Assembly (NCBI GenBank): GCA_003008705.1
Contig: PDUO01000032.1
Coordinates: 340,747 to 404,746 of the forward strand
DNA: 64,000 nt
Direction: 5' to 3'
Source: Pezicula radicicola
Taxonomy: Eukaryota; Ascomycota; Leotiomycetes; Helotiales; Dermateaceae
The first letter of the stretch is position 1; every line of letters begins with the position of its first letter. Positions 56,399-64,000 of the stretch are shown piece after piece. The translations under genes were made by a program, and so were the position numbers. Below the pieces are notes generated by a model. It had not been told where the DNA came from. It saw only the letters and a list, made by a program, of their open reading frames with translations, and did not search any database.

Positions 56399-56506
56399 GT
56401 ACTGTAACGATGGAATTTGGATAGATGGGCTTGGGCAATAGAATGTACAGTACATTGTACGAATAGGTACTAATGACCAGAACTGGGATAATGAAGGCAT
56501 TCAGTG

Positions 56507-57913
56507 TCAACTACCACTACTTTTTCTATAAATATGGACGTCAAAAACGCAATGCCATACACCCGGAGCAAAAGTCTTGACCAATTCAACATGATCAACA
56601 ATCGCATCCCGATCATCATTCCCACTTCTCAACCACCCCGTAAACAACTCCTCAATCTCCCTCTTCCTCCGCTCAATATCCGCAACACCAACATTCTCAT
56701 GCAAATGCAACCACCCATCATTTTTCAGCATCCCCAACCCCATCTCCCAGCTCATCTCACTAGTAGGCAAAAGTCCACAATTAACATGCAAAACATCTCC
56801 CCTCCCCTCCCAATCCCTCAACCTCCCCCCAGCCCCCCTATTATCCTCCAGAAAAACCACAATCTTCTCCTCACTATCCAAAACCCCCTCCTCCCCATCC
56901 TTAACAACCCTAACACTCCAACCATTCCCCAAAGCACCCCTCTTCAAGCCCTCCACAGACCAAGGATTCAATTCCCAACCAACAACCTTCCCCATCCCCA
57001 TCTTCACATAACTAAAAACGAAGTACCCAATGCCAGCATATAAATCAATCGCCATCTGGTTCCCCAACTCCTGTCTACTCCTCGCTCTCTCTCTCAAAGC
57101 ATCACAGCCATCAGACCCCGAACTTGACTCCTCCAAACAATGAAACCCCAACAACCTAGCCTTCTCCTTAACATTCCCCCGACTAAACATAGTATACCTC
57201 GGAGCCCAACACTGAAAAATCCCATTCTGGCGTGTGCTAACCCAGAACGCGTCTTCGAAGTCCTTCTCACTCGGCACACAACCCGGCGACAATGCAGGTC
57301 CAAAATCTCCATATAACATAATTAATCCACCAGGAGTCCTCAGAATATTCTCCTCTTGATCTCTCTCTTCTCCTTCCCCCTTCTCTTCCTCTTTTTGCTG
57401 ACTTTGCTGACTTTGCTGACTTTGACCTTGAGTCAAAGGAATCCCAGCATTAACTGCCAAATGCGTCAACTTCCCCTTCCCCTTCCCTTCCCTCATAGAA
57501 ATCCCATCCAAAATCCCTCTCCAAAGCCTTTCCTTTTCCTTTTCCTTCTCATCTCCATCTCCCACCCTTCTCAAAAAATCAAAAACCTTCTCCCAAACCT
57601 CAGAGTTAGAACCGAAAAAACTTCCAGAAGGCAATAAAACCATCGGTGGATAAACGACCCATCTTTTAGGTGCACTAGCTATTAAATCTTTAACCAAATC
57701 ATCTTTACTCAAATCTTGAAACTGAACGGTAAAGGTATTTTTGAGTTCGTGAATGGGAGAGGTTGGTAATGTGTGAAACCAGGTAGATATAGCTGCTTCG
57801 ATTGGATTTTGAGGTTTTGGTTTTGGTGGACGAGGTTTTGTTTGTGTGGGATCTTGGAGGGTTTGGGGGTTATTATAGTGAGGTATGGTGGTGTTGAGGT
57901 CTAATGTCTCCAT
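56507..57913 (-). CDS. TRM12: tRNA wybutosine-synthesising protein 2 (TYW2/TRM12)
   Basis: Single exon, 468 aa. The methyltransferase/acp-transferase core shows IDLYAGIGYFVFSYVKMG (SAM motif I), VVGWELNPWSVEGLKRGA and, near the end, WLHLHENVG. Upstream is the family's RWVVYPPMVLLPSGSF block and the FQCWAPRYTMFSRGNVKEKARL segment. TYW2 transfers the 3-amino-3-carboxypropyl group of SAM during wybutosine formation at G37 of tRNA-Phe, which protects the reading frame. An SQQSQQSQQ insertion (about 57400-57426) is encoded by a short TTGCTGACT repeat. Ends 108 bp from the convergent EF-hand gene. Confidence 0.9.
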   Translation of the reverse strand: METLDLNTTIPHYNNPQTLQDPTQTKPRPPKPKPQNPIEAAISTWFHTLPTSPIHELKNTFTVQFQDLSKDDLVKDLIASAPKRWVVYPPMVLLPSGSFFGSNSEVWEKVFDFLRRVGDGDEKEKEKERLWRGILDGISMREGKGKGKLTHLAVNAGIPLTQGQSQQSQQSQQKEEEKGEGEERDQEENILRTPGGLIMLYGDFGPALSPGCVPSEKDFEDAFWVSTRQNGIFQCWAPRYTMFSRGNVKEKARLLGFHCLEESSSGSDGCDALRERARSRQELGNQMAIDLYAGIGYFVFSYVKMGMGKVVGWELNPWSVEGLKRGALGNGWSVRVVKDGEEGVLDSEEKIVVFLEDNRGAGGRLRDWEGRGDVLHVNCGLLPTSEMSWEMGLGMLKNDGWLHLHENVGVADIERRKREIEELFTGWLRSGNDDRDAIVDHVELVKTFAPGVWHCVFDVHIYRKSSGS

Positions 57914-59939
57914 ATTTTGGAGCTAATGGGAGTGAGGTTCGGATATTATTTTGAGGAGTTGTAGTTTATAGGTAGTAGATATTGAAGTGTTGGTTGTACT
58001 CCGTAGCTAAGTTGATACTAGAGCTCTTTAAGATGGGACTTTGAAGCTAAAAAATATCTCCGATCACGTGTATTCTGAATTCGATATTCCATCTTTCTAT
58101 GATAGCGTCAAGTTCCAAATCGAAAGAAAGGTACCTAGGTACCTAATAGCAAATTATAAATCTTTAATTCTTATTTTAAAAGTCCTCACTCTAAAGCATC
58201 TCTCCATCTCTCCCTCTCTCCCCCTCCCAAACCAAACCCACCTTACCAAACAAAATCAAAAAAACCCTATCCAAAATCTAAAAACAGCCCTTTTGATTCA
58301 CCTCACCTCACTTTGTTGCACATCGAGCGGGTAAGGCTCTGCAAGAAGGAAGAAGGAAAAAGCAAAAAAAGCGTTTTCACATTCATCCACCAGGTCTTCT
58401 AGACTTTCTTTCCGGCTTCCGCAGACGAGTCTTTCCATTACCGGTATTCCCGTTAAGTAGCCAGGGCAGAACCTGGAGAGAGAAAAAATCTCTCCACTCC
58501 CAAACCTGAAACCTGGAATCTTTCTATTATATATCACGTGACCAAATATAAACATCCCTCCCCGCCAGCCAACTCAAGCCAACTCAAGCCAACAAAGTCT
58601 TACTATCAAGCTAATAACTATATATATCCTAGGTAAACCTCCACAATCCTTCACATTAGGCTACCATCACCTAGCTCTAAAATTCCAATAAATCACACTT
58701 TTTACCTACCTACCATCCCATTCCACCCCCCAACCCTTAGATCCCATTATAGATTCCTTATACGAAAGTATATCCAATCCCACCTCCCCATCCCACACCA
58801 CCATCTCAGCATCCATCTCACAATTTCCAATCTATTCCCTCCCATTGGACTCGCGCAAACATATCATTACTCACGCTGGTGACTTTTGTTGCACATCTAC
58901 AAAAGGGGCCTCCCTCACCAGACAGCATTTTTGTTGCACATCGCTCTGCAGAGATCTTGTGTGATGAGAAAGAGGGGTAAGTCGTCGTTAAGCCAATCAG
59001 ATTCGGATTGTGACTTTGGGAATCCGAGGTCTGCGACTGTTGCTTCAACTTGCAGGGCGTGTGTGAGGGCGTTATGAGGGCGCTAGCTTGGATTGGGTTA
59101 GAGGTCCGTGGGACATGGCAACAAATTTTTGGAAAGCAAACATTCACAATCTAACCCGATTAAGCGTAGTCATCACCGGCAATCCTCTCGCTTTAACGAT
59201 GCCCCTGACTCCTGACACTGGCGGCAGTCCTTCCATTTCGACAACACCAATTAATGGCCAGCATTTATTTTATTTTATTGAACTTCACGCCTGCAGTAAC
59301 CTTGACAACATTTACAGTGTAACGCATTATTGAAAAAGTGTATCGTTACGTCTCTACTGCTATCATCTCCGACTAACCCCGTAACATCCAATCTAGCCAA
59401 CCCCATGCAATGCCAGCAAGCCATGCACGCAAAGTAGTTGCCTGTAATAGCCATTCCAAGTAAGTCCATCCCCCCATCCTATCCGAATCATCTCCCACCA
59501 CAATCATAGTCTTCTTTCCACCATTACTATCTTATCGCCCTCATCTCCCCCTCGCTATCTCAAATTATGTCTTCCATGCCCTAGATAAACCCTAGTAGAA
59601 AGAGCCCACCAACACCAGCTGGAAACATGTGGTATCTCATGAAACGAAAGAAAAATACAAAGGCCCATTCGCTCTTGAGGTGCGTGCATGCGTGTAGACG
59701 TGAAAGCAATAAACGTGCAAGAACAAAGGGAAAATGGTCCAGTTCAGCAAATAGTTCCATCTTCCAACATCGCTCATTCCTCATGAAGATTGTTTCGTTG
59801 AAAAAAAAGAGAAGATTGTACAAAGAAAAGGTAAAAAAGGGGTGAAAAGTAAGAAGTGAAGGTCGTAAAAGCCGTAAATTAGTACATCTCTACTGCCACA
59901 GTCGAGAAATAGTCCCGGAAATTGGTGCGAAGGGAACAC
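57914..59939. other. Intergenic region between TRM12 and the kinesin-like gene
   Basis: 2 kb without supported genes. CT-rich at 58200-58270; a TCACGTGAC site at about 58533; a duplicated TTTTGTTGCACATC at about 58885-58900 and 58929-58942. Open frames in it have no convincing coding character. Confidence 0.5.
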
Positions 59940-62900
59940 CTAGAAACAGTTGAGGCTTCCCTTCTTCTTTTTCTTGCTGATGGCGTTCATTCTCTCTTCC
60001 AGATGGGCTCTGGCCATCTCGGCGTCGCGTCTCTTCTTGCGCTCTTCTTCGACCTGGAGCAAGCTCCAGCGGTTCTCTTTGTCCGCGCTGCCATTCTTAG
60101 CCTCCTCCTTGGCCTGCTTTAGCTCCACTTCAAGCTCAGAGGCACGACGTCTCCATGCGTCACAGTCAGCCTTAACCTTGTTGCTCTGTCTCTCCAAGTC
60201 GGTAAGTGCTTCTTCGAGGGTGGACGTGAGTTGCTTCTCAGCAAACAAGTGTTTCTCGATTGTGCGGATTCTTGCTTCTTGGTCTTCTTGGATTTGAGCG
60301 AGTGCAAGGTCCTTGCTGCTGGGTCGGTTCCCAGTTGGTGTGGGAGGTACTGGGACTGAAGCAGCGTTTCCGACGGGCGAACCAGATGTTCCCATGCTTC
60401 CCGGAAGAGGAGGTAAAGGAATAGCCGGTGGAGGTGATGGCAAGGAGGCAACTGATGCTGACTTGCGAAGGTGCGTCTTTGAATCAGTGCGCCTAGGACC
60501 GCCTTGAGCTCCTTCTGGGAGGATCTCTTCGAATTTGGCCTGGACTGTTAGCACATTTTGGGGCTCACAGGATTCTAGGAAACTTACTTGAAGAACAGCG
60601 TATTCTTCCTTGATCGCGTCAAGTTCTGTCTGAGCACGGGCTTGGGCAGCATTTGCCTCGTCGATTTGAGCATTGCGCTCAGTCTGGAGTGTGGACAGGC
60701 GGTTATTTGCGATTTGATGCTGGTCAAAGTTTGAAGCCAGCTGATCCTCAAGCTCTTCAACAAGTCTAGAGTTCTTCTTGTTCTTAGTCTCCAGATTCTT
60801 CATCTCTTTCCTTAGAGCCGCAAGTTGGTCAGTGACGGAAGCGTGGTCGTCCTTAAGCTTGGCACCTTCCGCTGTTTGAAGGACAAGGCTAGCCAACTCG
60901 TCTTTCACAGTCTCAAGCTCCACCATGACAGAGACATTGACGGCTGAAAGCTCGGTCATACGCCTATCCAACTCGACATTCTTATTACCCAACTCAATAT
61001 TCTTGTGCTGCACGCTATTCAGAGCCTTCTGATCAGCAATGAGGTCATCAATGCGCTCTTGAAGCTTGTCCGTGCTGACATCAACACCTAAAGCAAATGC
61101 AACCTGTGTGGCAATCTTTGTAAGATCATCGCGTGCTTCAGACAGTTCAGCAGCAAGTGCATCGGTGCTTTCTTGATGCCTGGAGATGAGATCGGCAACT
61201 TGTGCCTCGTGGTCAGCCTGGCTTGTGCTCTTAATTTCCTCAAGCTCCTTAGCATGGTTTGCATGTAGAAGATTGAGTCCATCTTGGTGGGCCTTAACAA
61301 TATCCTGGTGCTCGGCAATTTGCTGCTCAAGTCTCTCAACAAGAGCTTTGTGTCCTTCCATCTCGGCAGCGATGATGCTTTTAGATTTCGTAACCTCATC
61401 TAGCTGTTCTAAAGTAGCTGCGTGAGACTGCTCAAGTTCGGTCACACGTGCCGTGTTGGCAGCAACGGTAGCCTTGTGTTCATCAATCTCCTTCTGCAAG
61501 TTGCTAACAAGTTCACGCTGACCATTGTCAGGTTGGACCTCGCGAACAGGTTGGACCTCGCGAACTTCTCGTTGAGCTGCTACTTGACTTTCTAGCTCGG
61601 AGATGGTCTGCTCAAGTTCAGCCACACGTGCCGCGTTGGCAGCAACAGTAGCCTTGTGTTCATCAATCTCCTTCTGCAAGTTACTAACGAGTTCACCCTG
61701 ACCATTGTCAGGTTGGACCTCACGAACTTCTCCTTGGCCTGCTACATGGCTTTCCAGCTCGGAGATGGTCTTCAATAATTGCTTCTCGGACTGCTCCATG
61801 GAGGCCACAGCTGCCTGGTGTCTGCTTTCCCAGCTTGCCAACTCTGCCTCGAGGCTAGCAATCTTCTCTGCCTGAATAGCCTTTTGAGCATCGTAAGCAG
61901 CCTTTTGCTCCTCAAACTCAGGTCGATCGCCATCCGCAGACGCAGTGGTTGGTCGAGAGTGGACCGAAGCCCGAAGAGCCTCAAGCTCGGCTTGCAACTC
62001 CTTCTCCCGGGCGCTATGTGTTTCTTGAAGGAATCTCATCTGACTCTCGCTCTGGAGCAATTGGTCACGCATCGTAGAAACAACAGACATGTCCATGGGA
62101 GTAGATTTCATGCTCGACCGTTCACGAGTGAGGCCGGAGATGATAGTCATCTTCGTTTCCATCTCCTTCTTGACAGCTGTGATGTCGGCTTCTAGCTCCT
62201 GAACACGCTCGGACCGTGAGTGTAATTCATGCATTGCTGAGTTCAAGTTGAGCTCAAAGTTAGCCATGACATCTGGCTGCGCCTCGAAATTCTCAGCAGC
62301 GATATTTCGCAATGAAGCAAACGATCGGTGGGCGCGGTCAATGATCATGACATTCTGGCTCGATTTGCGACGGATTACTGGAGTTGTCGACCGAGGTGAT
62401 CCTGGAACATCCATCCTCGCCTTGGCAATCTCAGTCTTCAGCTCCTCGACCAAGTCAAGTGCATCCATGTGCTGTTCTTCCAGCTGAGCGTACTTCTCAG
62501 CAAGCAAATGCTGTGCCTGCTCCTTCTCGGCAGCCAGCTTCTTCAAACTCTCAACCTCCACCGCTATCGTCTCGTCATTGGCCACAACCTTCGCACCAGC
62601 CTCCTCTGACTCCGACTTCTCAATCGCGGCATCAGCATCAGTTTGTTCCATGGAGCTGGGCACCTCCCCAGCTGAGGACAATTCCGATGAGAGCGACCGC
62701 GAGGATGAATAATGTCCTCCGTCTCGTAGTTCGTTCACCCTCGCGTCTGATAAAAAAGATTGGGGCCTCGCTGGAGTCGAGGGAGAACCAGACACGATTG
62801 AGTCACGGGGATTAGGTCGTGTGTTGGTATGGCGCGCTTCGTCAACAGCATCTTGGAGTTCGGCGAGAGTACGAAGGGCCTCTTCATATTTGGCCGACAA

Positions 62901-64000
62901 AAGATCAAACTCATTGACAGTTGTTTCATGTTCAACCTTGAGATCGAAGAGCTCCTGAGTCACATTCTCCAATTTGTCTTCCACGAATTTTGATTGAGCT
63001 GGACTTTGGGGTGGGTAATCGTCTTCTGGTGGAGTTGCAAGTGGCTTCCGAACAGCCAGGTTGCCATCAATGGCCTCACCATTGTCAACGGGACCTTCAA
63101 GAGCACTTCTGTGATCGTTGCCATTGGTGGGACTAACAAGGTCTTCTCGATCAGAGCTCTCGTCGTCAGTTTCAAGGATAATATCCTTGCTAGCACTAGC
63201 CTTATGGCTTCGCCGACTTGCAAAGCTCTGATGTCGAGAGTGGTTCTTCGTGGGACGCTTGCCATTGAGGGTTGGGGGTTCAATTTCAGTATTCTTACCA
63301 TCTTGTTGAATATGATCCAGTTCGTACAGGAGATTGTCTAGCTTGCCTAGACTCCGTTGACGCTCAACAACATGTTCAAGACGTTCAATCTCACGTTGCA
63401 TAAGTTCCGCATCTTGGTCAGCCTCAGCAAGGCGCTCCTCGAGTGTAGAGATGTAGTCTTCGCAGCTTGCTTCGTTTTCACGAACTCGAGCAATCTCCTT
63501 TCGTAGCTCCATAACTATGGCGGAGTTCTTTTCCTCTCCGGATGTATGTCCGTCAAGCTTTGCTTCCAGGTCATGGAGGTAATGTTCAGTGCTGGACTCT
63601 CGATCCATCAACTTCTGTAGACGGGCTTGCAGTTGCTGATTAACCGTCTCTACATAAGCGCACTTGGTTTCCTTCTCCAAGAGCACGGTCTCGGTATTAG
63701 ATAAAGATGATCGAGTGCTAGACAGGGATTGTTCCAAGGTCTGGATGGTCTTTTCGTACTCGAGGACTACCTGTTCAACGGCCTCCGCGAAGGAGTTGGA
63801 GCGCTTTAAGCGCTCTGTGGCACTGTCACCTAAAGTATCCTCAAACGCCTGATTATCGGCAAGCTCCCCGTCCCGCGCCTTTGCCATTTCAGAAATAAGC
63901 TTAGCATGTCGTTGGCTAAGAGCTGTGTAGTTTTCTTGTGTATCCAACAATTGATTCTGCAACTCTTGCTCACGTTCGTTTTGTCGCTCGGGCCTCTCGA
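59940..64000 (-). CDS. Kinesin-like coiled-coil protein, C-terminal part (runs off the window)
   Basis: At least 1340 codons from the right edge to the stop at about 59940; the N-terminus is outside the window. A 48-nt in-frame intron is likely at 60540-60587 (GTAAGT donor, GCTAAC branch, CCAG acceptor). Almost entirely heptad coiled coil, with basic/Pro linkers (LPSPPPAIPLPPLPGS near 60400). N-terminal-side blocks such as GDSATERLKRSNSF, TKCAYVETVNQQLQARLQK and RQRSLGKLDNLLYELDHIQ resemble tails of large fungal kinesins (kinesin-4/KIF21-like), but no motor domain is visible, so this rests on memory of similar tails. It contains a tandem duplication of about 60 residues and ends in a polybasic KKKKKGSLNCF tail. 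If a kinesin, it would act on cytoplasmic microtubules. Confidence 0.7.
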   Translation of the reverse strand, partial: ERPERQNEREQELQNQLLDTQENYTALSQRHAKLISEMAKARDGELADNQAFEDTLGDSATERLKRSNSFAEAVEQVVLEYEKTIQTLEQSLSSTRSSLSNTETVLLEKETKCAYVETVNQQLQARLQKLMDRESSTEHYLHDLEAKLDGHTSGEEKNSAIVMELRKEIARVRENEASCEDYISTLEERLAEADQDAELMQREIERLEHVVERQRSLGKLDNLLYELDHIQQDGKNTEIEPPTLNGKRPTKNHSRHQSFASRRSHKASASKDIILETDDESSDREDLVSPTNGNDHRSALEGPVDNGEAIDGNLAVRKPLATPPEDDYPPQSPAQSKFVEDKLENVTQELFDLKVEHETTVNEFDLLSAKYEEALRTLAELQDAVDEARHTNTRPNPRDSIVSGSPSTPARPQSFLSDARVNELRDGGHYSSSRSLSSELSSAGEVPSSMEQTDADAAIEKSESEEAGAKVVANDETIAVEVESLKKLAAEKEQAQHLLAEKYAQLEEQHMDALDLVEELKTEIAKARMDVPGSPRSTTPVIRRKSSQNVMIIDRAHRSFASLRNIAAENFEAQPDVMANFELNLNSAMHELHSRSERVQELEADITAVKKEMETKMTIISGLTRERSSMKSTPMDMSVVSTMRDQLLQSESQMRFLQETHSAREKELQAELEALRASVHSRPTTASADGDRPEFEEQKAAYDAQKAIQAEKIASLEAELASWESRHQAAVASMEQSEKQLLKTISELESHVAGQGEVREVQPDNGQGELVSNLQKEIDEHKATVAANAARVAELEQTISELESQVAAQREVREVQPVREVQPDNGQRELVSNLQKEIDEHKATVAANTARVTELEQSHAATLEQLDEVTKSKSIIAAEMEGHKALVERLEQQIAEHQDIVKAHQDGLNLLHANHAKELEEIKSTSQADHEAQVADLISRHQESTDALAAELSEARDDLTKIATQVAFALGVDVSTDKLQERIDDLIADQKALNSVQHKNIELGNKNVELDRRMTELSAVNVSVMVELETVKDELASLVLQTAEGAKLKDDHASVTDQLAALRKEMKNLETKNKKNSRLVEELEDQLASNFDQHQIANNRLSTLQTERNAQIDEANAAQARAQTELDAIKEEYAVLQVSFLESCEPQNVLTVQAKFEEILPEGAQGGPRRTDSKTHLRKSASVASLPSPPPAIPLPPLPGSMGTSGSPVGNAASVPVPPTPTGNRPSSKDLALAQIQEDQEARIRTIEKHLFAEKQLTSTLEEALTDLERQSNKVKADCDAWRRRASELEVELKQAKEEAKNGSADKENRWSLLQVEEERKKRRDAEMARAHLEERMNAISKKKKKGSLNCF
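61431..61770. repeat. Tandem about 170-180-bp coding duplication in the kinesin-like gene
   Basis: Two adjacent near-identical units (about 61431-61609 and 61611-61770) encode repeated NLQKEIDEHKATVAANAARV and SELESQVA segments. A short extra duplication (VREVQP twice) occurs in the first. Recent unequal crossing-over within coiled-coil coding sequence. Confidence 0.85.

Noticed and set aside
58818..59147. 109-codon minus-strand frame
   Set aside because: No motif, no splice signals, overlapped by frames on the other strand; not supported.
1..64000. CRISPR array or prokaryotic-style operon
   Set aside because: No regularly spaced direct repeats; spliceosomal introns and nuclear tRNA introns show a eukaryotic genome.

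Overview
This window is a filamentous ascomycete (Pezizomycotina) nuclear chromosome segment, most likely Leotiomycetes by gene content and style; that placement is inference. The evidence is 46-160 nt spliceosomal introns with GTRNGT donors and CTAAC/CTRAC branch sites, two tRNA genes with classical anticodon-loop introns, Zn2Cys6-type regulators, DHA1 and Dal5-like transporters, a WSC-repeat copper-radical oxidase, and AT-rich relic DNA whose repeat mismatches are mostly transitions, as expected from RIP-like decay. I rebuilt exon structures by hand from frame continuity, splice signals and family motifs. Exon boundaries are therefore models.

Layout. 1-548: 3' end of an AT-hook protein with duplicated exon/intron units. 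1.3-5.7 kb: a large nuclear-type AT-hook/C2H2 protein. 6.7-18.1 kb: an accessory, metabolism-like block with a Zn2Cys6 protein, a second regulator that keeps only the fungal transcription-factor domain, a Dal5-like MFS permease (-), a DHDPS-family aldolase (+, divergent from the permease) and a DHA1 MFS transporter (+). This block also holds a MITE with TA duplications, a foldback element with about 110-bp inverted arms, and a solo LTR nested inside it. 18.7-19.5 kb: intron-containing tRNA-Gln(UUG) and tRNA-Lys(CUU). 20.5-21.3 kb: an APH-type phosphotransferase. 21.3-27.2 kb: a 6-kb gene desert. 27.2-31.6 kb: a secreted five-WSC glyoxal/galactose-oxidase-like enzyme.

32.5-45.9 kb is mostly conserved cell biology: PRMT5 methyltransferase, a BRCT plus C2H2 protein, an undescribed 124-aa spliced gene, a TBC (Rab-GAP) protein and a classical SDR. 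46-52 kb is gene-poor, with a 154-aa two-exon gene that looks like a mitochondrial protein, a decayed ORF relic and an atypical protein kinase. 52.5-64 kb: a second SDR, ORC6, a secreted EF-hand protein sharing a 192-bp divergent promoter with ORC6, the wybutosine enzyme TYW2/TRM12, and the C-terminal 1,300 or more residues of a kinesin-like coiled-coil protein running off the right edge.

The best candidate for an undescribed system is the 6.7-18.1 kb block. Its aldolase and permease share a divergent promoter carrying four tandem 7-bp CCCCGGA units, each with a CGG triplet of the kind zinc-cluster regulators bind, and two regulators lie next to it. Substrate and regulation are inference only.
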